Made by a program: the position numbers and the translations under genes. Shown in pieces: positions 25,947-35,864 of a DNA stretch of 64,000 nucleotides (position 1 is the first letter of the stretch; each line of letters starts with the position of its first letter). The notes beneath the pieces were generated by a model. It saw only the letters and a list, made by a program, of their open reading frames with translations. It had not been told where the DNA came from and did not search any database. The DNA is from Prevotella sp. UBA2711 (lineage in GTDB: Bacteria; Bacteroidota; Bacteroidia; Bacteroidales; Bacteroidaceae). The stretch is from contig DEKX01000032.1 in assembly GCA_002354095.1 (NCBI GenBank), positions 71,630 to 135,629 of the forward strand, given 5' to 3'.

Positions 25947-26549
25947 ATGATAGATTATATTAAAGGGGAGTTGACCGAGCTGACTCCCGCATTGGCTACC
26001 GTAGAAGCCGCAGGCGTGGGATATGGATTGAATATCTCGCTGAACACCTATAGTGCCATTCAAGGTAAGAAAGACGTGAAACTCTATGTCTATGAGTCGA
26101 TTCGCGAGGATGCCTATGTGCTTTATGGGTTTGTGAACAAGAAGGAAAGAGAAATGTTTGAATTGCTCATTACCGTCAGCGGTGTAGGTCCTAATACGGC
26201 TCGCATGATGCTCTCGTCAATGAGTGTGCAGGAACTCTGTACAGCCATTTCCACAGGTAACGAACGAGTGGTGAAGGGCATTAAGGGTATTGGCAAGATG
26301 ACGGCACAACGCATCATCGTTGATTTGCGCGACAAGATAGTGGCTTTGGGTATAGCTGATGAAATACCGGCAGGAGGCAGCGTGGCTATGCCGGTCAACA
26401 ATGCCGTCAAGGACGAAGCCGTATCAGCCCTCACTATGTTAGGTTTCGCCCCGGCACCCTCGCAAAAGGTGGTGTTGGCTATCCTGCAGGAACAGCCCGA
26501 TGCTCCTGTTGAGCAAGTGGTGAAGATGGCCCTCAAGCAAATCAAATAG
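25947..26549 (+). CDS. ruvA: Holliday junction branch migration protein RuvA
   Basis: 200 residues from ATG 25947, since MIDYIKGELTEL is the usual N-terminus. An OB fold is followed by helix-hairpin-helix motifs (ELLITVSGVGPNTARMMLSSM, VKGIKGIGKMTAQRIIVDL) and, after a flexible linker, domain III (DEAVSALTMLGFAPAPSQKVV) that contacts RuvB. RuvA binds four-way junctions. sprA begins 4 bases after its stop, an arrangement I know from other Bacteroidetes, so the two share a message. Confidence 0.95.
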   Translation: MIDYIKGELTELTPALATVEAAGVGYGLNISLNTYSAIQGKKDVKLYVYESIREDAYVLYGFVNKKEREMFELLITVSGVGPNTARMMLSSMSVQELCTAISTGNERVVKGIKGIGKMTAQRIIVDLRDKIVALGIADEIPAGGSVAMPVNNAVKDEAVSALTMLGFAPAPSQKVVLAILQEQPDAPVEQVVKMALKQIK

Positions 26550-26553
26550 CACT

Positions 26554-29500
26554 TTGAATAAACGGGTTGCCTATATTGCGGCAGTTTTGCTGAGCATCGG
26601 AACATTTGCCATGTCTCCGCAAGACGACAAGACGAAGAAGCAGACAAATACTGCTCCTCCGCCTAAGGAGCAACCCATCCTTGCCGAAGAAGAGGAAATA
26701 CCTGACTCGCTGTTGCATCCCCGTTGGCGAATCAAGAAGACAACCCCTTTGTTCGTCAGCGATCTGGATAGTGCTGCCGTTGACCTCCGTATGCCTGATA
26801 ACATCAAGCAACAGGCAGAATACGACGATTCAGCAGGTGTCTATCTGATTGGTTCGAAGATAGGCAGTTCGTATCTGAACACTCCTATTCTGATGACCCC
26901 CGATGAATATCAGGAATGGAGCAGGGAAAGAGAATTGCGTAAGTTCTTCCGTCAGAAGAATGCAGCCAGTTTCGCACAGAAAGGCAAGGAGAAATTCGAT
27001 TTTCTGGATATGCACTTCGACTTAGGACCAGCCGAGAAAATATTCGGTCCTGGTGGTGTGCGTATCAAGACGCAGGGAACAGCCGAACTGAAACTCGGTG
27101 CCAATTTCAAGAGCATTGACAACCCTTCGTTGCCAGAGCGCAACAGGAATACCAAAGCCATTGATTTCGAAGAAAAAATCAACTTGAACATGACGGGTAA
27201 GGTGGGCGATAAGGTGAACATGAACCTGAACTACAACACCGATGCCACCTTCGACTTCGATACCAAGAACATCAAGTTGCGCTACGAAGGCAAGGAAGAC
27301 GAAATCATCAAACTCATTGAGGCAGGTAATGTGACCTTCCCCACCAATAACTCGTTGGTGAAAGGTGCTTCCAGCTTATTTGGTGTGCGCACGGATATGC
27401 AGTTTGGTAAGCTGAAACTCCAGACCGTCTTCTCGCAGAAGAAATCAACCACCAGTAGTGTGTCGTCGCGTGGTGGCGTACAACTGACCCCCTTCGAGTT
27501 CAATGTAGCCGATTATGAAGAGAACCGCCACTTCTTCCTGGCACAGTATTTCAGAGAGCATTATGACGAGTCGATGTCGAAACTGCCTAATCTGATGTCA
27601 GGTATTCAGATTACGCGAGTGGAAGTGTGGGTTACTAATAAATCAGGAACAACCGCTAATACCCGCAATGTGATAGCTTTGACCGATTTGGGTGAAAGCA
27701 CGTCAGCACGGTGGGGTAGTGGAAGCGGCATTTCGGCTCTTCCCAATAATACAGCCAACGACGAATACAATGCGATGAACACAACCTATGCCGACGCCCG
27801 CAATATTGACCAGACCTCGGCAGTACTGGATGGAGTGGGGCAGTTTACAGGTAGTGTTGACTACGAGAAACTGGCTTCAGCCCGACTGTTGAACAGTGGG
27901 GAATATACCGTCAATAAGGCATTGGGCTATATCTCGCTGAAAACCAGTTTGCAGACGGATCAGGTATTGGCTGTTGCCTTCGAATACACCTATGGCGGCA
28001 TGACCTATCAGGTGGGCGAATTTGCCAGCGACCGCACCAATGCCCGAGAAGCCCTCTACGTGAAGTCGCTGAAGAATACCAGCAATAACCCTTCGCAGAA
28101 GAACTGGAAGTTGATGATGAAGAATGTCTATTATCTCGCATCGAATGTCGAGAAGACCAAGTTCCGCCTTGACATCAAGTTCCAAAGCGATACGGCAGGT
28201 GTCTATCTCACTTATATCCCAGAGGTAAAGGATATCACGCTGTTGAAAGGATTGGGTTGCGACCGACTGGACAATAACAACCGTGCCCATCCCAATGGCT
28301 ATTTCGATTTTGTAGAAGGCTATACCGTCAGTGAGGGTCGTGTGTTCTTCCCATCCGTAGAGCCCTTTGGCACGACACTCCGCAGATTTCTGGAGAGGAA
28401 CAATGTGTCGGCTGATAAGGTAGCCAAATATACTTTCCAGGAACTCTATGACACCACTCGGACAGCTGCCAGACAGATGACGGACAAGAACAAATATCTG
28501 TTAGTGGGACAGTTCAAGGGAACATCAGCCAATGTGATTTCGCTGGGTGCCTATAACGTACCGCAAGGCTCGGTGGTGGTAACGGCTGGTGGTGTTATCC
28601 TGAAGGAAGGTTCCGATTATACGGTTGACTATTCTGCTGGTGAGGTAACCATTCTGAATCAGAGTATTATCGACGCTGGTACGAATGTCAATGTATCGCT
28701 CGAGAGTAATACCGATTATGGAATGCAACGCAAGACTATGTTGGGACTCAACTGGGAGTATGATTTCTCCAAAGACCTCCAGTTGGGCGGTACGTGGCAA
28801 TATCTCACAGAACAGACACTGACCTCCAAGGTCACTATGGGACAGGAGCCTCTGCGAAATATGCTGTGGGGCGTGAATATCAACTGGAAGCACGAGAGTC
28901 AGTGGCTTACCAATATGCTCAACAAGTTGCCGTTCCTGCATTGTACGCAACCCTCACAGATTTCGTTTACTGGCGAATTTGCCCAACTTATAGCCGGGCA
29001 GGCAGGAGGTACGCAGGACAATGCCTCGTATATCGATGATTTCGAGAATGCCAAGAATGCTATCAGTGTGAGCGAGCCCAAAGCCTGGGTGATGTCAAGT
29101 GTGCCTACGATGTTTAAGGAACAGGCCGATAAGGATTCCGTAACCAGTGGTTTTAACCGTTCGCTGTTGGCGTGGTATAATATCGACCCCTTGTTCACCT
29201 ATCGTTCTTCATCACTCACCCCCAGTCATATCAAGAGCGATTTGGAACAACTGTCTAACCACTATGTACGTGCCGTCTATGTCAGCGAACTCTATCCTAA
29301 CCGCCAGCAGAGCACCTACAGTGGTGCCACAGCCACACTGCCCATCTTCGATTTGGCTTACTATCCAGACGAAAGAGGTGCTTATAACCTGTCAACAGAG
29401 GTAGGTCTGGATGGTAAACTCACCAATCCGCAACAGCGTTGGGGAGGACTGATGCGTAAACTCGATACCAATGATTTTGAAACAGCCAATGTGGAATATA

Positions 29501-32500
29501 TCGAATTCTGGTTGATGGACCCCTTTATCTATTCTTCCAGACGAGGCGATGCATCCGATTATGGAGGTGATTTGTATATCAACCTTGGCGAGGTAAGCGA
29601 GGATATCCTGCGAGACGGCAAGAAATTCTATGAAAGTGGTATGCCCGTTGATAACACAGGCAGTTTCGTCAACTCAGCCTGGGGTAAGATTCCCGTCCAG
29701 CCTACACAGGTCTATGCCTTTGCCACCTCAACAGGTTCGCGAGCCAAACAGGATGTGGGATTCAACGGACTGACTGACGAGGAAGAGCGTGCCAAACCAG
29801 CCTATGCCAATTTCCTGAACGGCGTAACCGTGAATGACAGTGTGCGTGCTGCTTGGAATGCTGACCCGGCCAATGATAACTATCACTATTTCCGCGGGGC
29901 TGATTTAGATGCCCGTCAGGCTTCTATCCTCGAGCGATATAAACGTATCAATATGCCCCAAGGCAACTCACCCGACAGTGACCAGCAGACAGAGGGCTAT
30001 GATACGAGTTACAAGACATTCCCTGATGTAGAAGATATCAATCAGGACTTCACCTTGAATGAATATGAACGCTACTATCAGTATAAGGTGAGCATCCGTC
30101 CTGAAGATATGCAACTGGGGCGCAACCATATCACCGATATCCGTGAGGCAAGTGTATCCCTGCGCAATGGTTCACGGGAAACGGTGAAATGGTATCAGTT
30201 CCGTATCCCACTCGACCAGTATGACGACAAAGTAGGAAGCATCAGCGACTTCACCAGCGTGCGCTTCATGCGTATGTTCCTCACCCAGTTCAAGCATCCT
30301 ATCGTGTTGCGTTTCGGTTCACTGGATTTGGTACGTGGCGAATGGCGTGTCTATCAGCAGCCTCTGACCACTGGAGCAGCAAGCGGAACCATGGAAGTGA
30401 GTGCCGTGAATATTGAGGAAAACAACGACCGCCGCCCCGTCAACTACGTGTTGCCTCCTGGTATCAGTCGTGTGACAGACCCCTCGCAGCCTCAGTTGGT
30501 AGAGGAGAATGAGCAGTCTATGAATATGATGGTGCATAACCTGGCTCCAGGTGAATCGAAAGCCGTCTATAAGAACTCGATGCTCGACCTGCGCCGATAC
30601 AAGCACTTGCAGATGTTCAATCATGCCAACCATCTGATTGATGATAACAATCTGAAGGATGGCGAACTGGCACTCTTTATCCGAATGGGTAATGACTACA
30701 AGAACAACTATTACGAGTATGTTATTCCGCTATCGCTGACTCCTGATCGCAGTGACTATAATAAATATAAGGTGGAAGACTGTCGTGCCGTCTGGCCTCA
30801 GGAGAATATGCTGGATGTGGACCTCTCGTTGTTTACTTCGCTGAAAAAAGAGCGTAATAAGTCGAAAGCTGCTGGTGGTGCTACCTTCAACCAACTCTAC
30901 TCCAAGCCCGACCCTGACCATCCGGCAAATACTGTCAGCATCATGGGTAACCCCTCATTGGGTGAGATAAAGACCATGATGATAGGTGTGCGTAATATAT
31001 CTACGGAACAGAAATCCGGCGAGGTGTGGGTGAATGAGCTGCGACTGAAGGAGAGTAACAGCAATGGTGGATGGGCTGCCAGTGGTGCCTTGAATATGCA
31101 ACTCTCCGATCTCGGCTCTATTAATCTGACAGGAAAGGTTATGACGGCAGGCTTCGGCGGTCTGGAGGAGGGCGTGATGCAGCGTTCGATGGAAGACTAC
31201 AAGACCTACTCGCTGACTGCCAATTTCGATTTGGGTAAATTCTTCCCTGACAAGGCGAAAGTGAGTGCTCCGCTCTACTATTCTGTTACGAAGGAAGAAA
31301 AGCGCCCGAAGTATAATCCTCTCGATACCGACATGGAATTGAAAGATGCACTGGATGCTGCTCCCTCACAGCATGAGCGTGACTCGATAGAGAGTATTGC
31401 TGTCACCAAGACCACCAATACCAATTTCTCGTTGTCGAATGTCAGGGTTGGAATCAAGACCAAACGCCATCCGATGCCATATGACCCTGCCAACTTCTCG
31501 TTCTCATACAGTCATTCACATCGCTATACGAGTGGTGAGACTACGGTCTATGAGAAAGAAGACCAGTGGCGCGGCTCGCTCAGTTATAACTATAGCCCTG
31601 TGTATAAGGCATGGGAACCTTTCAAGAAGAGTAAAAGTAAGTCGAAGTGGGCACAATATCCTAAGCAGTTCGGACTCAACTGGTTGCCGCAAAACATCTC
31701 CTTTAATACGGAAATGACGCGAAGCTACTATGAGTTGCAGGAACGTGATATGGAAGATTTGGGTGGGCAGAAACTGCCCGTAACCTTCAATTCGCAATTC
31801 CTGTGGAACCGTGAGTTCTCCATCCGATGGGACTTGACCAAGAATCTGCACATGAATTTCCAGTCGGCTACACATGCTGAAATCAAGGAGCCCTATGACG
31901 AACGGCCTATCAATAAGGACTTGTATCCTGACCGTTATGAGGCTTGGAAGGATTCTGTATGGCACAGCATCAAGCATTTTGGTACGCCATTAGACTACCA
32001 ACAGCAATTCACAGCCTCCCTGCAGTTGCCTCTGAATAAACTGCCTATCTTTGACTGGGTGACCAGTGATGCTACCTATAATGCAACGTATAATTGGGTG
32101 AGGGGTACCGATTTGGAAAACGGAACCAGTCTGGGTAATACGATTGCCAATAATCGCCAGTTGAATATCAACGGCAATTTCAATATGGAGACGCTCTATA
32201 ATCATATTCCGTTCCTCAAGAAAGCCAACGAACGGTTTAAGAAGGCTGCATCTACACCAACCCGGACACAGAAGAAAACTAGAAATAAGAATAACAAACA
32301 AGGTAATAAAGAGGAAAAGATACTGCCTAAGAACCAGAACGCTTGGCAGAAGGAGGTAACCCTCTCGGCGGATTCTTCCATCATTGTGAATCATGGTAAG
32401 AAAACAAAGAAACTGACAGTTGTGGCACGTACCAAAGATGGAAAGAAGTACTCGCTGAAATACAAAGTGCTGGACGAAAACCGCATCCGTATCAATACGC

Positions 32501-33933
32501 GAGACACGGTGCAGTTGATGCTGAGTGTCGCTCCCAAGCCAGCTGCCGATAAACAGTGGTGGTACAAACCTGCGCAGTCGGCTGCCCGTGTGTTGATGAT
32601 GGTGCGTTCTATCGGTATTTCCTATCGCAATCAATATTCGATGTCTATACCTGGCTTCCTCCCCAATATCGGCGATGCCTTCGGACAGCGTACAGGTAGT
32701 GTGATGGCTCCAGGTCTGGGTTTTGCCTTTGGTATGGTGGATGATAGCTACATTCAGAAAGCACGCGACAATGGTTGGTTGCTCCATAACGACGATGTGG
32801 CTACTCCGGCAACGACCAATCTTACTACTGATTTGCAAATCAGGGCAACATTGGAACCGATACGCGACTTGAAGATAGACCTGAATGCCAGTCGTACGGA
32901 GACGAAGGCACGTTCTATACAATACATGTATGACGGAATGCCTACCACTCAGAGTGGAACTTTCACCATGACCACCATTTCGCTGAAATCGGCATTGGAG
33001 GGAATGGGTGATGCGAATAATGGCTTCCATTCAGCATCCTTCGATCGTTTCTGTAATATGCTTACGGACTTCCAACAGCGCGCTGAGGCTCACTATGGTA
33101 AGTCGGTTGATGCCTATAGTGCCAGTGTGATGATTCCGGCATTTCTCTCTGCCTATACGGGCAGTGGCGGGTCGAATCTGAGCTTCTTCCCTGCTCTTAC
33201 TCGCCTGTTGCCTAACTGGACCGTGCGCTATACGGGACTCTCAAGACTTCCTTGGTTCCGTGATACGTTTAAGAGTGTCACGCTGAATCATTCATATAAG
33301 AGTATTTACGCAGTGGGCAGTTATACCTCCAATGCAGGTACAACATCCCAGTTGGGATATAACGTGCCGACAGTCAGTCTTAATGAATCGTTCTCCCCCT
33401 TGTTAGGTGTCGATGTCACTTTCCATAATAATCTGACGGCTAAGGTGGAGTATCGTACCACCCGTGTGCTGAACCTGTCAATGACCAGTATTCAGATAAA
33501 TGAGAGTCGTTCCAACGACTTGGTGGTAGGTCTGGCTTATAAGATTAGCGACTTCAATATTTTCGGCACCAATGGTAACCGAAAAGTGAAAAGAGCACAG
33601 CGTGGAAGTAGGCGGAATGCCCAGAATGCGCAGACTCAGAGTAATGCTACGGCTCCAAGGACGGGCGTCAACCACGACTTGAACCTGCGACTGGACTTCT
33701 CGTTGCGTAAACAGGCAGCAATCACCCGTGATATAGCCACCCGTACCAGTGCTGCCAGCAGTGGCAATACAGCCTTGAAGATTTCCTTTATGGCCGACTA
33801 TACCTTGTCACGTTTGTTGACACTGAGCGCATACTATGACAGGCAGACAAATACCCCATTACTGTCGTCCAATAGTTACCCCACAACCACCCATGACTTC
33901 GGTTTGTCGATGAAATTCAGCCTGACACGCTAA
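26554..33933 (+). CDS. sprA: Cell-surface protein SprA, type IX secretion translocon
   Basis: 2459 residues, the expected giant size. The start is TTG at 26554, followed by a signal-peptide-like segment (NKRVAYIAAVLLSIGTFAMS). The sequence has SprA features: an N-terminal DLDSAAVDLRMPDN region, GPGGVRIKTQGTAELKLGANFKSIDNPSLPERNR, and many beta-strand repeats to the terminal aromatic-polar-aromatic strand (FGLSMKFSLTR). SprA forms the very large outer-membrane barrel through which type IX substrates leave the cell. A Lys/Arg-rich insertion at about residues 1900-1925 (TRTQKKTRNKNNKQGNK) looks like an exposed loop. No other type IX gene is in the window. Confidence 0.93.
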   Translation: MNKRVAYIAAVLLSIGTFAMSPQDDKTKKQTNTAPPPKEQPILAEEEEIPDSLLHPRWRIKKTTPLFVSDLDSAAVDLRMPDNIKQQAEYDDSAGVYLIGSKIGSSYLNTPILMTPDEYQEWSRERELRKFFRQKNAASFAQKGKEKFDFLDMHFDLGPAEKIFGPGGVRIKTQGTAELKLGANFKSIDNPSLPERNRNTKAIDFEEKINLNMTGKVGDKVNMNLNYNTDATFDFDTKNIKLRYEGKEDEIIKLIEAGNVTFPTNNSLVKGASSLFGVRTDMQFGKLKLQTVFSQKKSTTSSVSSRGGVQLTPFEFNVADYEENRHFFLAQYFREHYDESMSKLPNLMSGIQITRVEVWVTNKSGTTANTRNVIALTDLGESTSARWGSGSGISALPNNTANDEYNAMNTTYADARNIDQTSAVLDGVGQFTGSVDYEKLASARLLNSGEYTVNKALGYISLKTSLQTDQVLAVAFEYTYGGMTYQVGEFASDRTNAREALYVKSLKNTSNNPSQKNWKLMMKNVYYLASNVEKTKFRLDIKFQSDTAGVYLTYIPEVKDITLLKGLGCDRLDNNNRAHPNGYFDFVEGYTVSEGRVFFPSVEPFGTTLRRFLERNNVSADKVAKYTFQELYDTTRTAARQMTDKNKYLLVGQFKGTSANVISLGAYNVPQGSVVVTAGGVILKEGSDYTVDYSAGEVTILNQSIIDAGTNVNVSLESNTDYGMQRKTMLGLNWEYDFSKDLQLGGTWQYLTEQTLTSKVTMGQEPLRNMLWGVNINWKHESQWLTNMLNKLPFLHCTQPSQISFTGEFAQLIAGQAGGTQDNASYIDDFENAKNAISVSEPKAWVMSSVPTMFKEQADKDSVTSGFNRSLLAWYNIDPLFTYRSSSLTPSHIKSDLEQLSNHYVRAVYVSELYPNRQQSTYSGATATLPIFDLAYYPDERGAYNLSTEVGLDGKLTNPQQRWGGLMRKLDTNDFETANVEYIEFWLMDPFIYSSRRGDASDYGGDLYINLGEVSEDILRDGKKFYESGMPVDNTGSFVNSAWGKIPVQPTQVYAFATSTGSRAKQDVGFNGLTDEEERAKPAYANFLNGVTVNDSVRAAWNADPANDNYHYFRGADLDARQASILERYKRINMPQGNSPDSDQQTEGYDTSYKTFPDVEDINQDFTLNEYERYYQYKVSIRPEDMQLGRNHITDIREASVSLRNGSRETVKWYQFRIPLDQYDDKVGSISDFTSVRFMRMFLTQFKHPIVLRFGSLDLVRGEWRVYQQPLTTGAASGTMEVSAVNIEENNDRRPVNYVLPPGISRVTDPSQPQLVEENEQSMNMMVHNLAPGESKAVYKNSMLDLRRYKHLQMFNHANHLIDDNNLKDGELALFIRMGNDYKNNYYEYVIPLSLTPDRSDYNKYKVEDCRAVWPQENMLDVDLSLFTSLKKERNKSKAAGGATFNQLYSKPDPDHPANTVSIMGNPSLGEIKTMMIGVRNISTEQKSGEVWVNELRLKESNSNGGWAASGALNMQLSDLGSINLTGKVMTAGFGGLEEGVMQRSMEDYKTYSLTANFDLGKFFPDKAKVSAPLYYSVTKEEKRPKYNPLDTDMELKDALDAAPSQHERDSIESIAVTKTTNTNFSLSNVRVGIKTKRHPMPYDPANFSFSYSHSHRYTSGETTVYEKEDQWRGSLSYNYSPVYKAWEPFKKSKSKSKWAQYPKQFGLNWLPQNISFNTEMTRSYYELQERDMEDLGGQKLPVTFNSQFLWNREFSIRWDLTKNLHMNFQSATHAEIKEPYDERPINKDLYPDRYEAWKDSVWHSIKHFGTPLDYQQQFTASLQLPLNKLPIFDWVTSDATYNATYNWVRGTDLENGTSLGNTIANNRQLNINGNFNMETLYNHIPFLKKANERFKKAASTPTRTQKKTRNKNNKQGNKEEKILPKNQNAWQKEVTLSADSSIIVNHGKKTKKLTVVARTKDGKKYSLKYKVLDENRIRINTRDTVQLMLSVAPKPAADKQWWYKPAQSAARVLMMVRSIGISYRNQYSMSIPGFLPNIGDAFGQRTGSVMAPGLGFAFGMVDDSYIQKARDNGWLLHNDDVATPATTNLTTDLQIRATLEPIRDLKIDLNASRTETKARSIQYMYDGMPTTQSGTFTMTTISLKSALEGMGDANNGFHSASFDRFCNMLTDFQQRAEAHYGKSVDAYSASVMIPAFLSAYTGSGGSNLSFFPALTRLLPNWTVRYTGLSRLPWFRDTFKSVTLNHSYKSIYAVGSYTSNAGTTSQLGYNVPTVSLNESFSPLLGVDVTFHNNLTAKVEYRTTRVLNLSMTSIQINESRSNDLVVGLAYKISDFNIFGTNGNRKVKRAQRGSRRNAQNAQTQSNATAPRTGVNHDLNLRLDFSLRKQAAITRDIATRTSAASSGNTALKISFMADYTLSRLLTLSAYYDRQTNTPLLSSNSYPTTTHDFGLSMKFSLTR

Positions 33934-33950
33934 AAATTCGGTCTTTTTTC

Positions 33951-33981
33951 TTTGTTATCTTCTCGGTTTAGTGTATCTTTG
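33951..33981 (+). promoter_or_regulatory. Promoter of dxs-trkA-trkH
   Basis: TTTG at 33951-33954, 19 bases, TATCTTTG at 33974-33981. The dxs GTG start is 20 bases further on. It lies in the short gap after sprA. Confidence 0.8.
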
Positions 33982-34001
33982 TACCCAAATTAATTAATAA
34001 G

Positions 34002-35864
34002 GTGGAATTACTTAATAAAATCAAATACCCCGACGATTTGCGCAAGCTGTCGGTGGACCAACTACCAAAACTTTGTCAGGAACTTCGCGAGGATATCGTG
34101 AAGGAATTATCGGTCAATCCGGGACATCTGGCTTCCAGCCTTGGTGTGGTGGAACTGACGGTGGCTCTTCACTATGTTTTTGATACCCCCGAAGACCGCA
34201 TCGTATGGGATGTGGGTCATCAGGCCTATGGACATAAAATCCTGACAGGGCGCAGGGAGCAGTTCTGTACGAATCGTAAGTTGGGAGGCATCCGTCCTTT
34301 CCCATCTCCCTACGAAAGTGAGTACGATACATTTGCCTGTGGACATGCCAGCAACTCTATTTCCGCTGCATTGGGTATGGCTGTTGCTGCCAAGAAGACA
34401 GAGAAATGCCAGCGTAACATCGTGGCAGTCATCGGCGACGGTGCGCTGAGTGGTGGACTGGCTTTCGAAGGACTCAATAACGTGTCATCATCGCCTAACG
34501 ATATGCTCATCGTGCTCAACGACAATAATATGTCGATTGACCGTTCGGTGGGAGGCATGAAAGAGTATCTGTTGAAGTTGAATACCAATGAGACTTACAA
34601 TGCTTTGAAATTCAAAGTATCGAGTTGGGCGCATTCAATGGGACTTCTTGAAGAGGACCGGCGCAAAGGCATCCAACGACTGTCGAATGCCTTCAAGAGT
34701 GCTATCTCTCATCAGCAGAATATTTTCGACGGTATGGATATTCGCTATTTCGGTCCCTTCGATGGGCATAATGTGAAAGAACTGGTGCGTATCCTCCGTC
34801 AGTTGAAGAAGATGAAAGGCCCCAAGCTCCTGCATCTGCATACGCAGAAAGGACATGGATATGAACCTGCCGAGAAAGATGTGACTACATGGCATGCACC
34901 AGGTAAGTTCGACCCAGAGACGGGTGAACGCCTGGTTGACAAGGATCCCAATAAACCTCAGAAATATCAGGATGTGTTTGGACATACCCTTCTGGAACTG
35001 GCTCAGCGGAATCCGAAGATTGTGGGAGTTACACCTGCTATGCCTTCAGGCTGTTCGATGAATATCATGATGAAGGAAATGCCCGACCGTACTTTCGACG
35101 TGGGTATTGCCGAGGGGCACGCCGTTACGTTCTCTGGTGGAATGGCTAAAGACGGACTGATTCCCTTCTGTAATATCTACAGTGCTTTTTCGCAAAGAGC
35201 ATTTGACAATATCATCCATGATGTCGCACTGCTGAACTTGCATGTCGTTTTCTGTTTCGACCGTGCGGGTATCGTAGGAGAAGACGGACCGACTCATCAT
35301 GGTGCTTTCGATTTGGCAGCCTTGCGTCCTATTCCTAATCTTACTATTGCATCGCCGATGGACGAACATGAGTTGCGCCGACTGATGTACACGGCGCAGT
35401 TGCCTGACAAGGGACCTTTCGTCATTCGCTATCCGCGAGGCGGTGGTGTCTTGTTGGACTGGCGTTGCCCATTGGAGGAAATCAAAGTGGGTACGGGTCG
35501 TAAGATGCAGGATGGTGAGGATGTGGCAGTATTGTCCATCGGACCGATAGGCAATAATGTTACTGAAGCCATCAAGGGAACGAAGGCGGCACACTATGAT
35601 ATGCGATTCCTGAAACCTATTGACGAAGCTATATTGGAAGAGGTGGCTCAGAAATACCAGCACATCATCACCGTTGAGAATGGTGTCAAGACCGGTGGAC
35701 TGGGTTCGGCTGTCTTGGAATGGCTGAATGATCATGGATACGCTCGTCGTGTAACTCGACTGGGTATGCCCGACAATCAGTTTGTGGAGCATGGCACGGT
35801 AGAGGAACTGCAACATATCGTAGGATTAGATGCTGAAAGCATCAGAAAAGCCATAGAATCATGA
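34002..35864 (+). CDS. dxs: 1-Deoxy-D-xylulose-5-phosphate synthase
   Basis: 620 residues from GTG 34002. The thiamine-diphosphate motif GDGALSGGLAFEGLNN begins at 145, conserved histidines are in PGHLASSLG (His42) and VGHQAYGHK (His73), and the catalytic glutamate lies in GEDGPTHHGAFD. It condenses pyruvate and glyceraldehyde 3-phosphate, the first step of the MEP isoprenoid pathway. Its stop overlaps the trkA start (ATGA), so an isoprenoid gene and a potassium uptake system are translationally coupled. Confidence 0.97.
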   Translation: MELLNKIKYPDDLRKLSVDQLPKLCQELREDIVKELSVNPGHLASSLGVVELTVALHYVFDTPEDRIVWDVGHQAYGHKILTGRREQFCTNRKLGGIRPFPSPYESEYDTFACGHASNSISAALGMAVAAKKTEKCQRNIVAVIGDGALSGGLAFEGLNNVSSSPNDMLIVLNDNNMSIDRSVGGMKEYLLKLNTNETYNALKFKVSSWAHSMGLLEEDRRKGIQRLSNAFKSAISHQQNIFDGMDIRYFGPFDGHNVKELVRILRQLKKMKGPKLLHLHTQKGHGYEPAEKDVTTWHAPGKFDPETGERLVDKDPNKPQKYQDVFGHTLLELAQRNPKIVGVTPAMPSGCSMNIMMKEMPDRTFDVGIAEGHAVTFSGGMAKDGLIPFCNIYSAFSQRAFDNIIHDVALLNLHVVFCFDRAGIVGEDGPTHHGAFDLAALRPIPNLTIASPMDEHELRRLMYTAQLPDKGPFVIRYPRGGGVLLDWRCPLEEIKVGTGRKMQDGEDVAVLSIGPIGNNVTEAIKGTKAAHYDMRFLKPIDEAILEEVAQKYQHIITVENGVKTGGLGSAVLEWLNDHGYARRVTRLGMPDNQFVEHGTVEELQHIVGLDAESIRKAIES